Positions 10,850 to 24,367 of a stretch of 64,000 bases of DNA are shown piece by piece. The notes under the pieces are model-generated. The model was not told the DNA's origin, made no database searches, and saw nothing but the letters and a program-made list of their open reading frames with translations. Source of the DNA: Channallabes apus (Eukaryota > Chordata > Actinopteri > Siluriformes > Clariidae); assembly GCA_030522415.1 (NCBI GenBank), contig CM060105.1, positions 15,619,277-15,683,276 of the forward strand, written 5' to 3'. Position numbers and translations under genes: made by a program. The first letter of the stretch is position 1. Each line of letters opens with the position of its first letter.

Positions 10850-11695
10850 ACTTCACTTGATCAACCCTATTCTTTGCATTTGTGTCATTTACATCCTTTA
10901 CCATTCTGACACTGCAACACTTTTGTACCAGGAGTCTTTTTAAACCAATCAACAAAGGGCGACAGGGACACACACTGCCGAGGTGATTTGTGTTCATCAG
11001 AGAAAAGAGAGGGAGGACAGAATTAAGAGTTAGCATCAAAGAGCACAGCCTAACCATCTGCACCAAATATCTTCTTTACAATTCCTTTCTTATCAACCCT
11101 CCTCCTCCTTTTCACCTGTTTGCCTTCTAGTAACCATTGCTGATGTTTTGTTTATGCCAATGCTGCACCTGTCACTATTTTTCATCCATTTAGCTCTTCA
11201 GACAAAATGTTGCAAGTGTTTCTGGTTTCACAACACTTTGGTTTGTTTTCTCATTCCGGAAGAGGAAACTGCTTGTGTAATAGGATGGTGAACTGTGTAT
11301 ACCCTAAAAATTACTTTTCTTTCAGATAACTAGCATGAAAGTGAAACTTATGATAAGCAGTAGAAGAGATGTGCATTTGGTTATAGAAAAAAACAGTGAT
11401 GGGTATAACACCCTGAAGGTATTACTTTTCCAATAACAGCACCTACCAAATGGCTTAATTCGTCTTATGGCTTCATAAATTACCATTTGCAACAATTTCT
11501 CATTCATCACACTGTACTTTATACATGGGTATAGTCGTTAATAATGTGGTAGAATAGTTACAAAACAAAGTAGACTGGCTATTTGAAAGTTACAAAACAA
11601 TGACAGTAAGTAATCCCTCCAAAAATGCTCAATCACCATAAGACATCACCTAACAGACAATTTCACCATATCAGCAATTACCTGTCTCTCTCTCT
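10850..11695. other. Non-coding stretch
   Basis: No gene seen. A short (TC)n tract occurs at about 11685-11702. Confidence 0.45.
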
Positions 11696-11699
11696 CTCT

Positions 11700-12697
11700 C
11701 TCTACAGAATTCCAGTGTGGTACCATGAGAAGATGCCACCTGTGCAATAACTCCAGGCTGTTAGTGGTATTATAACAAAAAAAGTGGAAGCGATTGGCAA
11801 TGACAGAAACTCAGCTGCCAAGTGAAATCACATGGCCGCATTAAATCACAGAAAATCACAGAGTGGGGTCAGTGGATGCTGAGATGCATAGTGCACAGAG
11901 GTCAACAACTTTCTGTAGAGTCAACAACTACAGCCCTCCACATTTCATGTGGCCTTCAGATTAGCTGAAGAATGGTGTGTAGAGAGCTTCATGGACTGGG
12001 ATTTCCATGGCCGGGCAGCTGCATCCAAGACTTACATCACCAAGTGCAATGCAAAGCATGGGATGCAGTGGTGTAAAGCATGCCTTTACTGGACTCTAGA
12101 ACAGTGGAGACATGTTCTCTGGAATGACGAATCACGCTTCTCTTTTTTCTCTGGCAATCTGATGGATGAGTTTGGGTTTGGCGATTTCCAGGAAAATGGT
12201 ACTTGTCTGACTTGATTGTATATAGTTTGGTGGAGAGGGATTATGATGTGAGGTTGTTTTTCTGGAGTTGAGCTTCGCCCATTAGTTGCAGTGGAAGAAA
12301 CTCTAAACAGTTCAGCATACCATGACATTTTGTACAATTTTATACTCCCAACTTTGTGGGAACAATTTGGGGATGGCCCCTTCCTATTCCAACAAAGAAA
12401 AGTCTATAAAGATATAGATGAGTGAGTTTGGTGTGGAAGAACCTGACCTTAACCCAATAGAACACCTTTGTGATGAATTAGAGCGGAGACTATGAGCCAG
12501 GCCTTCGTGTCCAACATTAATGTCTGACCTCACAAATACGCTTCTGGAAGAACGGTCAAAAATTCCCATAAACACACTCCTAAACCTTGTGGAAAGTCTT
12601 CCCAGAAAATTTGAAGCTGTGGATTAAGAATTGGATGTTACTCACAAGTTCATATGCATGTGAAGGCAGGCGGGTGAATACTTTTGGCAATATAGTG
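11700..12697 (+). mobile_element. 5'-truncated, degenerate Tc1-like transposon
   Basis: Plus-strand frames give decayed transposase: a YWTLEQWRHVLWNDESRFSF segment (first catalytic Asp region) at 12083-12145, then GFGDFQENGTCL, and later LNPIEHLCDELE near 12450-12490. The 3' end TACTTTTGGCAATATAGTG at 12679-12697 is a typical inverted-repeat terminus for this family. The 5' inverted repeat is missing. Many frameshifts; inactive. Confidence 0.78.
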
Positions 12698-12749
12698 AAG
12701 ATCCGTCCATCCATCTACTGTATACTGTATGTGTGTACTGTATGTACTG

Positions 12750-12751
12750 TA

Positions 12752-12800
<49 letters not shown>
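12750..12800. repeat. (GT)n microsatellite
   Basis: About 23 GT units. Confidence 0.95.
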
Positions 12801-12801
<1 letters not shown>

Positions 12802-12859
12802 AAGTCCCTGTAAAAAGAACAAGAGCACAAATACTGTATGTAAGAGCTATTGATAGAAA

Positions 12860-14740
12860 CGGTGGTCAGAATCAAACATTCTACAGCACTGTTTTATAAA
12901 TATTCACTCATCACTGAATAAATTGACACTTCAGAAAACAGCACTAAATGTACAAAGCAATGTTACCTAATTTCAAAGAATCCACAGTAAATAGTAATGT
13001 TATATAGTTACAGCGAGTGTAGAGTGTGATAGCCCTTCATTTCATTTACTGTAGCCTAATCCAGCTCCCACCATAAATTAACTCCCTGGTGTATTAGACT
13101 CAGACCTTAAAGGAAGCAGAGTGCCGTCCCCTGCTAAAGCCATTACAGCGAGCAATAAAAAGTGGCCTTTGAGAGTCAAGAGACGTGTTTGGATTCAAAA
13201 CGTGTTAAAGCAAATGGCCATCTGCAGCGCGTGGCCCCGCACATCCAGGCAGCTTTTCATTCAGCACAGATTTACAGCTCAGGGCTTGTGCTGCTTACTC
13301 ACTGGGCCAGCCCAAGTGTGTGTGTGTGTGTGTTGCAGGGGCACAATAGCAGTGTGTTTCGCACATGTTGAGGAGTGAAGGCTTTAGAGAGCAAACAATA
13401 AGCACAGCTAACAGGTGTGCAGCTGGCACTCGCTGTAGAGAATAAAGTGTTGTTCCATTATCAGGCATGTTTTATAGGTCAAAAATACAGGACTGAGGAA
13501 GAGACAAATTCTCATTGTTAATTAAAGTGCCAAATGGATGTAGTGTGTCTGCACTGCATATTAAAGCCTTAAATTCAGTATGAAAAAACACACAGACCTG
13601 CAGAGAATGAACACTGCAGATTAAGAAGAAGTCTTGTCCTGTTTTGTGAACATTCCACAGCAACTTATGTAATGATAAAATGAATGAAAATTATTGGGGA
13701 AAAAATGTTTCTTATATTCATTAAGGGAGATAAAACTGATGTGATTTCAATGTGAATCCTTAAACACAGTGTTACAGTAGGTTTAGAATAAGGATAAGGG
13801 TGAGTCGCTTGAACTGTCCTCTGTGCTTCATTACACTCGCAGATGTCAGAAGTCAAACAATGGGTGTCAAAAGTTCTGTAGTTTATTATGGCATAGATAG
13901 AGTATTTAAGTTTTCACCTAATGGCTTTTGTCACATACAGTACATCTGTTACATGCAAGAAAAAAAAAGTCACTAACATGTTCGGGTTAAGTTCCAGGGA
14001 AACAAAAGGGTTCCGGGCTGAACAGATTGCATGAGGATCTGTCCAAACACACGGGCTATAGGAAGTGTCGCCATATAAGGCATGAGGAAACACAATGAGG
14101 GAGTTGTTTTATAGACTTTTGACATGGAGTAAAGAGACAGACACATGGGAAAGTTCACAGGAATGTCAGAAAACCCTAACACTCACCAAAAGCCAAGCAA
14201 AACCAATATTGTACAGTAAGTGACCAGAAAGTGCTGATTCTGATTGCATTATAGAGCTGTCTTCTGGTTGAGTTGACTAGTTCTTTCTGCACTGTGTTTG
14301 GCTTAAATAAAGTATATAATTATTATAATTAAGCAGATAACATTACAAATTTCATCACACAACCCCTCTGTTCATCGTCTAAGGGTTAGGGTAAAAGTTG
14401 GGGTTAGCCCTAACCATAACATTAAGCATCATTTAGATTTTTTTTTATTCCCCCTCAGGCACACAAGTTTTTTGTTTTACCTTTTATAACTGCAAAATAT
14501 CATTTATAATAAGTCAAATCTATTCAAATAAAATCTTGGAGATTACACATTTTTGACAAAAAACTATTTTTTTTGGCAAAAAAAACTAACAAAAAAGGAC
14601 TGTATAGCAAATCACAACAAATCCATAAAGAACTGCTGGACCAAACAGCATCTGCTGTGAATTAACTAAGTCAGTTTAACTGACTTGCAAATGAGTCATT
14701 GACTACTGTCATAAACATCAGAATGACAACAAGACTAAAC
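12860..14740. other. Unique-looking non-coding region
   Basis: No gene supported. 13050-13300 is of higher complexity and lower AT content than its flanks and could be conserved non-coding DNA. A short GT tract is at 13316-13332. Confidence 0.4.
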
Positions 14741-14741
14741 T

Positions 14742-14905
14742 ATGTCAAGTCTTTATTTGTCACATATACATTATTGCACTACATTACAGTGCCTCTGGAA
14801 CAGATAGGGTTAAGGGCTTTGATCAAGGGCCCTACAATAGCGACCTTCTGCAGCTGGGGCTTGAGCCGCTCACCTTCCATTCAGTAACTTAGTGCCTAAA
14901 CTGCC
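14742..14905 (-). mobile_element. SINE-like fragment
   Basis: Minus-strand reading shows a tRNA-like head and the GGGCCCTTGATCAAAGCCC body followed by a GTGACAAATAAAG tail, a common fish retroposon arrangement. Decayed. Confidence 0.5.
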
Positions 14906-14909
14906 CAAC

Positions 14910-16378
14910 TAATAGAGGAAAAAGGTTCAGGATACTGTGAAATTAAATTTTGTTTTTCCTTTTTTTTTAACTTCTTATGATGTTCAACAGTCTTTCTAAA
15001 TGAAACATTTTGTGTGCAACAAAACTTTCCATTTGCATTCTATATGATTGTGCAAAAGCACAATCTGCCATTTATAAAAACTTAATCAGCATAATTGCGT
15101 ACTAAATTGTATATATTGCGATTAAATTGCAGATGGTGAATTATGAATTTACCTTCTGCCACTTAATCACAACAGAATGTTTTAATACTACAAACGAAAT
15201 AACCAAAACTATTTTGACACAATATTTGGCATTTGTACTTTTTAACCACTTTATTATTAACCACTTTTTAACCACTTTATTAAAATATTCTCTATTAGTT
15301 TTCTAACACTTTGGGCTGTTAAAATCTTACAATCACTTCTTGAGCACTACTTGATTTTTTTCTGAATTATATGTATTCCCTTAAAAATATTTGTGGGAGG
15401 AAGAGTAGATTGGGCAATATTATAATGAGAATTACATTTTCAGGCTCATATCATGTTTCAGGATAGATGGTGCTGGAGAAGGCTGCTGCAAATTCCAATG
15501 AGAAAACCAATGTAGAAGTCGTAATTTGAATCAAACCAGATACGGCACTCAAAGCTACTGTAAGATCACCAGACAACAGTTAACCTTCTTTGGACATGTC
15601 ATGTGAGCTGATCTTTTTTTATGAGCATGCTGTAAATGATATACAAAAGCATGTAAATGATATCAACCACACTTGGTTGATATCGTTCTGGTGGACACCG
15701 CACACTCCAACAGTTTTATATTTTAGTTCAAACACTGTGGCATCAGAGGTATGGACCTTCCAAACGCTGTAATACTCTTAATCTCCTCAATTGCTGTGCA
15801 TTGTATTAGAATCGAAGTTTGATGAGTAAGATCTAAAACCATGATGCATTCTGTGGTGTATACTCAGAAAGCTAGAGTTTGCTCTGATGATGAGAATGCA
15901 CTTTAGAAACACAGGATGTGTCTTAAACATTTACAGTGGTTAAGCTCCATCGTGCATGCGTGCTTCGTTCAGATACTCTAATAGGTCTTTCAAACTTAAC
16001 CAATGCATATTTAGGTAATTGTGTGCATGTGGTGTATGAAAGTCTAAGAATGTGTTTCTTAACACTATTTCAGACACTTTAAAGGAAGTGAGAAACACAA
16101 ACATTACAGCACTTTCTTTCTCCCAAACTTTGAGAAATCCACTTGAGCCACCTCATGTTAACGATCTGCTTCATGTTTCACATACACAGAAAAACACATG
16201 GGCAAAAAATAAGTCGGACACAGCTTTTGCAACATTATTATTAATCAACACATTGATCCATAATCAACACTAATACTGCTGACTTCAGTTCTCCAAGAAC
16301 TGAAATAAACATAATTTTAAGTTAACATACTATATTTAAAAAATAACAAAAACAAACAAACAAACAAGAAAACAGATG

Positions 16379-16380
<2 letters not shown>
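14910..16380. other. AT-rich non-coding stretch
   Basis: Nothing recognised beyond local AT-rich direct repeats at 15240-15290. Confidence 0.4.

Positions 16381-16448
<68 letters not shown>
16380..16448. repeat. (CA)n microsatellite
   Basis: About 34 uninterrupted CA units. Confidence 0.95.
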
Positions 16449-16449
<1 letters not shown>

Positions 16450-16450
<1 letters not shown>

Positions 16451-19310
16451 GAAACAGTAATTAAAAATTAACTATTGAGCCATCATCTGCACCCTCACAG
16501 TAGCACTACACAATTCATAGTCTGTGTACATTTCTTTTGCTACATAGTAACATATTTACATTTCATTTCTACTAGTCTGTACGGACAGATGTTCTACACA
16601 GTGGCCTATTTAATTTTATTTACTGATTTACGCACATAAATACATAGCAGCAAAGAAAACATTGATGTAACCACAACTCATGGAGTAATGGCACTTTGCA
16701 GTGTGTAATCGACCTTAAATACAACATAAATCCTGAGTCTGTCAATGAGGCAAGACATATTTGTGCTTAAACAACAACTGTCGCAGGGAGCAAAATGTCA
16801 TTGAGTCTGTCAATTCAAAGATGTGCTCTGTCGTGCTCTGTCCTGCCTTTGACCCTTCAGTAGTCTTTGAATCCATTCTGTGGTGTGTCTTTAGAATTTA
16901 TGAAGGTCCTGGTAGTATTTTCAAGCAAACTTTTATTAGATAGGATTAATGTGTGATAGGTATCCCACAAGGATGCATGATTGGACCGATTTAATCCCAT
17001 AAATGATGATTGTTGATCCAGTTGTGCGATCATCACGATTCTGCTATGGGTATAAAGGAAATGGCTCATGAACAAGGACCAGATGTTTGATGTTCCCATG
17101 ACAAACCATAAGCAGACATCGGCTTCTAATATTTTATCCAGTGGTCTAGACACGCAGACATGCTGTATACACAGCTAATCTAAATACCCAAACGTCTACA
17201 GAGCTGCTGTATGGAATAGACACTGGGAAGTAATAAACATTTTTAAGGCAAAGATAAACCCCAGACAAGGAGGTAATGCTAACCAGATATGAGAATCCAA
17301 GTGAAAGCAGAAGTCATTGCAGATTCAGCATGCCCTAACAAAGCCCTACACAACACTTATAGAGGGCCTTCACATAGTAGCCTAAGCCCGAACACCACCC
17401 TGTCTGTCCTCTCTCTGCACAATGAGGCTGATTTTGAGACGGTTTAGGCTGGCCAAAGACAAACATTATGTGTTTGGAGAAAGGACATGATGGATCGAGC
17501 ACAGCAGTGTGATAGCAGAACACCTGAGGTTACAGATGCATGCTATTAACATAATTGTATTGTAGTATACAACTGTATTCTAAGCTGTATTGTATAAACT
17601 GTATGAGTCATCACACAGTCTATTCCTGACTGTTGAACCCTTTCACCCTCTGTCTCTCCTCTTCATTTACTCTCTTGTCTGACCAAAAATAATGTACAGT
17701 AGGCTATACTGGGTCTCTGAGCTAGGACATGGCCTCAGGCTTTACACAAGAGTTAAATCTGTAGTTTATTATCGCTGCTTTATACCCCCTGAACCCCTAA
17801 CCATGTGAAATACACTAATACTAAAATCTTTGTGCTGTGTTTAGCAAATGCTTTGATTTGTTGGTTGTTGTTGTAAATTTTTTGGCTTAGATAGTTAGAG
17901 ATCTACGAGATGATGTGATAGGAGTTTGAATATGAAAGCTAAAGCTTAAAGAGCTGTTTATTTTTATTTTTATTTATTTTTATTTATTTTTTTTTTTAAG
18001 TTGAATGCAACATGGACATGACCAATCTTGCTAAGTGGCTAACTTCAGCCGTTTTGAAGAGATGATTTTATATGTGCAACAAAAGGGGAGTTTGAGGGGA
18101 GACATTATACCGTTTCCCTTAAAACAATAATAATTTTAAACGTTAATTATTCATATTTCTTTTATTAGTACTTTATTGATACTATCATTGGTGTAAGCTT
18201 CTGGAAGCATATGACCTGTAAAAAAATTTCTTAAATTCAAGTTTGTTGCCAACATTTGTAGTGTCCATAACCATGTCAAATTCATTTTGCAATATGTTAA
18301 CAATTTAGCATTTTAGAATAATACACTTTTTTAGGTTTATGACTTTTCATGTCTTTTCAAATCTAATCTAAAGTTTTATCTGAATGACAATAAAGATCAT
18401 CGAAAGATTTGAATTCCAAAAAGTTACAGACACTACATAAAACAGCATGAAATTGTATTTAGCAAATGTTTTTCACTTCATCTGATAAAAATACAAATGT
18501 ATAAGCACAGTTACAAAAAATTAAGAATGGATCAAGAAGTATTATGTATTATGAAAAATGGTGTTATATGATCCTATCTGAAAATTCACTTCTTCACTTG
18601 GGTGCAACACTTTTTAGCACCAATACCATGTTTTGGCTGAAACGTTTGAAGAACTGCTGTAGTGCCCTTGAGATAGAGGTAGTGGAGGGACTGTAATTGT
18701 GTGTCATGTTGGAAATTGGTCCAAAATTTACCAAATGAATCTTGGATGCTGCATGAAGATCACAGATTTTTAAGTCTCACTCACTGTGGATTTTTCCCTT
18801 TCAAGCTACAGTTTGTAGCTTTAATTATATTCTCTGCCTTATACAGTACATTATGTAAGCATCGGCCAATTGCAACAAAGGTGTGTATAATATCTGGATA
18901 GTTCTAATTAAAAATCTTAGCTGGTGAAGTTACTGTAGTTGGGAAGAAAGCACGATTCAGTCTTCAGAAATCTGGCATTATTGATATCTGATAAAATGTC
19001 ATACAGTCATCTGCTGCATTTAAAGTGCATTTAAACATCATGTAGGTGTTACATAACCACACTGTCAGGCATCCGATTAAGAACGAATGTGTTTGAGAAG
19101 GGTTTGAGCTGGTGCCGATGACCCAGGCAGAACAGGAGGGAGAACAAACTGAAATTTCTTCTCATCTCACTCATGTATTTACTGCATTTTTGTTCTTGAC
19201 TGTGGTAGAAATGGATTAACAGATTATCAGTCCGTATGTGGGTGTGTGTACACGTGTTCTGGTGTGAGCACTCATCTACTGTACAATGACTGCATGAGTG
19301 AAATTCTTGG
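16450..19310. other. Non-coding stretch
   Basis: No supported gene. A T-rich low-complexity tract lies at 17958-17998. Confidence 0.4.
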
Positions 19311-19312
19311 AG

Positions 19313-20959
19313 TTTATTTATTTTTTTTATGCAGTTTAGAGGGCGTGGCATTGCAGTACAGGACAATCAGATTAACCGTTAACCGCAAAGCCACGTGCTG
19401 CTCTCTCAAATTCAGGCGCTCACCCATCACCATGCACCTACTGTATATTATGTAGTTTAGCCATGTGCCAATTAAAAAAAAAGTAAGCTTGTAATGAAAA
19501 TTCCATAAAGAAGAAGTCCGTAAAAAAGCATTCGGATAACTATCACCTCCTTTTATAGGAATTTCAATTCCTATGCTTTCCTTTCTAAGCAAATTTTACG
19601 TGAACAGGACCTCGTGTCTGAACCTCAAAGTGACTTGAACACAACATTAATTACATACAGGCTGTTTAGTTAAAATGTTTTTACATTTCTATTTAGGAGA
19701 GTAGAGATTAAAGCTTCCCACATCTCCGAAAACCCCTGTGCCCCGTCCGTCAGGACACACACCTGGATTAGTCAGCTGTGCATGACCACAGTGACCTGAC
19801 AGCTTGCCCAACCTCATCCATTCAAATTCCTATTACCTAAAATACACCTCTTTTCCCCCTTAAGAATGGAATGTCAAAAATACACACAAACACACACATT
19901 TTTGCTGACCATCAGCCTTTGCTAGTTACTGCGGGAGAGAACAGACGCGTGACACGGAGAGGCTTGGAACAAACATACCAACCAAGTGGTATGGATTAGC
20001 GCTGCAAGCAGAATAGCCAGACTACAAGAACAAGTGCTGTGTATCTAGATGTGTGTGTGTGTGTGTGTATGTGTGTGAGTGTGTGTGTGTGTGTGTGTGT
20101 TTGTTTTGTTAATCTGTTAATCTTATTAACACCACAGGACCCTAAATCTGGACACATAAAACATAAGCAAGGACACACAGTACCAAACTGCTAATGGACA
20201 TGTCATGGGTATCCTTTCTCTCAAATACACACCCACAAAGTGCTTTTACTTGGATTTTCATTCAACAGCTGATAAATGTACACAGCACTCTCCTGATGAT
20301 GATGGTATGCTACTTCTTAATCAATTCAAATCAATTTTTTTTTTCATGTTCCCAGAAAACATTGCGGTCTGCTAACATTTTGCCATGGGATTGGCGGCCT
20401 AACGAACTAGTGTTTCTCATATGAACATGGGCAGTAATCCTAACACTTTGGATGGACTACCCAACGGTCAAGTATTATCAGGTGTGAACCGATCATTACG
20501 TTCATTATGTTAGATTTAAACATAAGAAGGGCTCAGGTGGCTTGTGGACTGTGTTAAAAGGTCAACAGGGTCATTTTTACTCCAGTGCTCTGCCTTAAGA
20601 CAAAAATCCTGCAGCGTCCCAAAACTGCAAAAGTATCCACTGCATGTGGCAAAAATGTTTTACCCAATCTATTGACCTGATGCCATTTGATTCATTGTTG
20701 AATTGCAGAAGGATTCAGAAAATAATCTTTCACTTTCACGGCAACTCACATCAGTCTAAAAATGAAAAAAGTCACCTGTTATCCAGTTTTGATCTATGAG
20801 GTCAATATCAGAGTTGAAACAAGGTGAAGTGCCCAACACATTTGACCCTACCGATCTTTACATTACAGAGGTATTAATAGATCTTTTAGAACAGGACTTG
20901 GAAAAGAACATAAATGTTACTACTGGAGACTCAGTGAAGTAGCTCCACTCCTTCTCCAC
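19313..20959 (-). other. cdk5r1: Probable 3' UTR of cdk5r1
   Basis: p35 genes are known for long 3' untranslated regions. On the minus strand the first clear AATAAA after the stop codon is the complement of 19313-19318, about 1.65 kb downstream. A (GT)n tract at 20053-20102 would lie inside. The true end is not determined by sequence alone. Confidence 0.35.
20053..20102. repeat. (GT)n microsatellite
   Basis: Interrupted GT repeat of about 50 bp. Confidence 0.9.
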
Positions 20960-21922
20960 TCACCGATCCAGCAACAGTCCATAATCCTGCAATCCACATC
21001 CGCCTTCACTTTTCAGTTCCGCAAATACCTGAGTGAAGTAATGTGGGTCCGCATTGATGCGCAGCATCTTGGCACTCATGGCATTAATGATGGCCAGGCA
21101 TCGGTCCCAAAATGCCTCCTTAGCTGCCTCTACCAGGAAGGGCTTGAGTGGGTAAGAGATCTCATTGCCCATGTATGAGTACGACAGGTAGAGGCAGGTG
21201 AGAAGGACAGCTTGTAGTTCATGTTCCGAGGACACAACCTCACCGTCCACCACATCTCGACACAACATATAGATGAACACTACGTTTGCTGGAGTCACAA
21301 AGGCTTGGTCCTGCCAGCCCTGGAGTAGAAGTGATCGATCTACAGCACGGAGCCAAAGAACCGGATCAGAAGGGGAAAGGAGCTTAAGCCGATAACATCG
21401 TCCACATAGAAATTCACCCAAACATCGCAGGAGTTCACTTGTAGATGCTTGGACAATCACTCGTTTCGGGGATGAGGTTCCGTGAGATACTTTTTTGACT
21501 GAGGAAAGCTGCTGTGGCTTAACATACCCCAAATTCAACCCCATTCCCAAACCAAGACCTGATGGACCATCATAGCTGGAAAGGTTTGCACATGACAGTG
21601 ACTTTTTCACATTCTCCCGGTTCAGGTGTAAGACAGGGTCTTTTGGGTAGATGTGGTTGTTGTTGTGAAGCGGAGCTCCAATGGCTCCTTGGCTGGTGGG
21701 AAACCCTTTCTTGGAGGAACCTCGCTTCTTAGTGGAGGCCACCAGACGTTTCCAGGTGAGCGCGGGCAGGAAGATAGATTGTCCTCTTGATTTCAGCCCT
21801 TGCTCCTTTTGCGTAGTCAAAGAGCGGCTGCTTAAGCTTGGGTACCGACTGAGGGAGTTAGGCCGGTCGTCATAGTAGTCAGATTTTTGGGGACCCGGAG
21901 ATAGGGACAAAGCGGTGCCCAT
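20960..21922 (-). CDS. cdk5r1: Cdk5 activator 1 (p35)
   Basis: The intact 320-residue frame encodes the regulatory partner that binds and activates the kinase Cdk5 in postmitotic neurons; human p35 has 307 residues. The start MGTALSLSP has the N-myristoylation glycine (Gly2) that anchors p35 at membranes and the Ser8-Pro site. A basic [14 protein letters not shown] stretch is at 54-67, [10 protein letters not shown] at 106-115, and the cyclin-fold activator domain covers about 153-305, including [32 protein letters not shown] and the near-invariant [16 protein letters not shown] (250-265). [12 protein letters not shown] favours cdk5r1 over cdk5r2, where this segment differs. Whether it is the teleost a or b copy is open. 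The calpain cleavage region (human Phe98) has Tyr117 here. ATG context has G at +4. The coding region is one exon, as usual for the family. Confidence 0.95.
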   Translation of the reverse strand: MGTALSLSPGPQKSDYYDDRPNSLSRYPSLSSRSLTTQKEQGLKSRGQSIFLPALTWKRLVASTKKRGSSKKGFPTSQGAIGAPLHNNNHIYPKDPVLHLNRENVKKSLSCANLSSYDGPSGLGLGMGLNLGYVKPQQLSSVKKVSHGTSSPKRVIVQASTSELLRCLGEFLCGRCYRLKLLSPSDPVLWLRAVDRSLLLQGWQDQAFVTPANVVFIYMLCRDVVDGEVVSSEHELQAVLLTCLYLSYSYMGNEISYPLKPFLVEAAKEAFWDRCLAIINAMSAKMLRINADPHYFTQVFAELKSEGGCGLQDYGLLLDR

Positions 21923-22060
21923 GATGAGAAACTGGATGAATTTGAAATACTATGCTGAGGGATGGGGTCACACAGGATGAGTTCTGATGTTAAACAGTAT
22001 TTCCTTCACTGGTTGAAACCCACGATGTCCATGCAGGGAGGGTGAATAGCATTGATAGAC
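21923..22060 (-). other. cdk5r1: cdk5r1 exon 2, 5' UTR part
   Basis: On the minus strand TTTCTTTAAG ends at 22061 and gives a good acceptor; 138 nt of leader then precede the ATG. Confidence 0.6.
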
Positions 22061-22261
22061 CTTAAAGAAACATACACAAATTTAAATGAGTCAACTAATA
22101 CAAGTTAATCTGAATAATACTAGAAGAGTATCCTGTTTCCTGCTACTTTCTTAATTAACCTCTTGGGATCAATCTATTCTCATATTAAAACAAAACATTT
22201 TGTCTCCACTACGCTGTATGTATATCCTCATAGGATCATAAAATACATGACGTACTACTCA

Positions 22262-22655
22262 CTCACTCGTCTATACCGCTTTATCCTGTATACAAGGTCA
22301 TGGGGGGCCTAGAGCCTATCCCAGGAGACTTAGGGCACGAGACAGGGTACACCCTGGACGGGGTGCTAATGCATTGCAGGGCACACACAAACACACACAC
22401 ACACACACATGCTCATTCACAGACTAATGGTGACCGTTGTATTTATTCCCATTTGTACAACCATTGCAGGACCTTTGTTTAACATTCACACACGACAGGC
22501 AATTTGGAAACACCAATGAACCTAATCTGCAGGTCTTTGGACTGTTGGAGGAAACGCGAAGAAGAAAATGCAAACTCCATGCACACAGACCCTAGGTAGG
22601 GATTGAACCCAGACCCTGGAGGGACAAGGCTATAGTGGTAACCACTAACCCTTAT
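22262..22655 (-). mobile_element. tRNA-derived SINE, DANA/mermaid-like, in the cdk5r1 intron
   Basis: Minus-strand order: tRNA-like head with GGGTTCAATCCC (B-box) near 22600, GGAGTTTGCATTTTCTTC body, GTTCATTGGTGTTTCC, then the CTGGGATAGGCTCTAGGCC and GGATAAAGCGGTATAGA end at 22270-22330. A short CA tract is included. Same orientation as cdk5r1. Confidence 0.7.
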
Positions 22656-23055
22656 AATATACTTAATATTTTATAAATTCTTTCAGCTTGATGACACTGA
22701 TCAAATTCAATAAGCAGAACCATTGAAGAGGAATTACTAAGCACACAGTATTCGGGTTTGGGTCTAGGTTTAAGGTCTGAGGAGTTAAGTTAATCTAAAC
22801 ATCTGAGCGAGGACATAAGTCATAATAATACATGCAATTTCTCAAGCCTGTGTGCATTTACTGTAAGTATGTAAGCCTATGTGTGTATGTGTAAAGTTTA
22901 TCAGGTCTATACACCTACAGAGTTTTGCATTTGATACTGTATACAAACATTTTCACTTTCATATACATACATATATTTTGGTCTGGCTTTGGCATCATAA
23001 AGCCCATGAAGCAGAGCAGCGTGTGTAACCTGATGTGGAGATGATGCTCACTTAC

Positions 23056-23313
23056 CCTGGTGATATCCGGCCAACTCCTCCAGTGCGGACGCACAGGTCA
23101 CCCCGACTCACACACACACACACACACACTCACGCACACACACACACACACTAAAGGCAGTGCTGCTGATTTATGATGAGCAACTCAGTAAAATCAGCAC
23201 TTCAGTCGGAAAGCATCAGTTGTTCCACTTTGTGATTGACAGGCTGTGTGGAGTCCGCCGCGTTCATTTCCACAAGCGGTAATGAGAAATTCAGGAGAAG
23301 CGCTCATGCAGCA
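23056..23313 (-). other. cdk5r1: cdk5r1 noncoding exon 1 (predicted)
   Basis: On the minus strand CCAGG is followed by GTAAGTG at 23055-23049, a strong donor. The start is set about 30 bp below a TATA-like TATTTATAAATG (complement of 23341-23352). It includes a CA/GT microsatellite (23106-23150) that would be in the mRNA leader. No coding is implied. Confidence 0.5.
23106..23150. repeat. (CA)n microsatellite in predicted 5' UTR
   Basis: Two CA blocks separated by a TCACG interruption. Confidence 0.9.
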
Positions 23314-23520
23314 CTGGTAGAGGTTTTAAAAATAAATTCATTTATAAATATAGCCGCGGGGTAAAAGTCCGTGGACGCGAGGACGCGAACTCGGTACTGC
23401 ACTCCTTCATCCCTCCGCGCGCAAACTAGACCGAACTGAACTGCGCGCAACTGATGGCGCGCTCCCGGTGCTGGAACTCATCCATGCGCGCCCCCGACTG
23501 GCCGCTAGGGGGAAGAACGG
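23250..23520 (-). promoter_or_regulatory. cdk5r1: CpG-rich promoter of cdk5r1
   Basis: A local peak of CG dinucleotides (GCGCGC, CCGCGG, GGACGCGAGG) in an otherwise CpG-poor region, beside a TATA-like element and upstream of the predicted exon 1. Position and composition fit a vertebrate promoter for the minus strand gene. Confidence 0.55.
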
Positions 23521-23533
23521 TTACAGTAATACA

Positions 23534-23652
23534 CTCTACCAATTAATGTAGAAGGTGAAAAGTAAATCAGTAACTTCATCATCAATAATAATAATAATAA
23601 TAATAATAATTTAATGTAGAACTATAAATGAATGAATGAGCCACAGTAGAAT

Positions 23653-23712
<60 letters not shown>

Positions 23713-23823
23713 CATATAAATCACAAGTTAAAAAAAAGGAACTACCCCAGTAGGGCGTACAAAATTTTATGTATTCTACCCACTAATGTAGCAGGTGAAA
23801 AGTGAATAAATAACAACAACAAC

Positions 23824-23856
<33 letters not shown>

Positions 23857-23907
23857 GATGAATGAATGAATGAATCACAGTGTTTTCTTGTTACAAAACA
23901 AAATGCT

Positions 23908-23952
<45 letters not shown>

Positions 23953-24062
23953 CATATAAATCACAAGTTATAGTTGACCCCAGTTATGTTGACCCCAGTA
24001 GAGGATACAATGTTTAATTCATTATACTTAATGAAAAGTGAATAAACAACAACAACAACAAC

Positions 24063-24098
<36 letters not shown>

Positions 24099-24145
24099 GA
24101 TGAATGAATGAGTCACAGTGTTTTCTTGTTACAAAACAAAATGCT

Positions 24146-24211
<66 letters not shown>

Positions 24212-24299
24212 TATCATATAAATCACAAGTTATAGTTAAAATTATGTTGACCCCAGTAGAGGATACAATGTTTAATTCATTATACTTAATGAAAAGTGA

Positions 24300-24367
<68 letters not shown>

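Noticed and set aside
14379..14418. TTAGGG-like words (interstitial telomere repeat)
   Set aside because: Only two or three imperfect units in mixed orientation.
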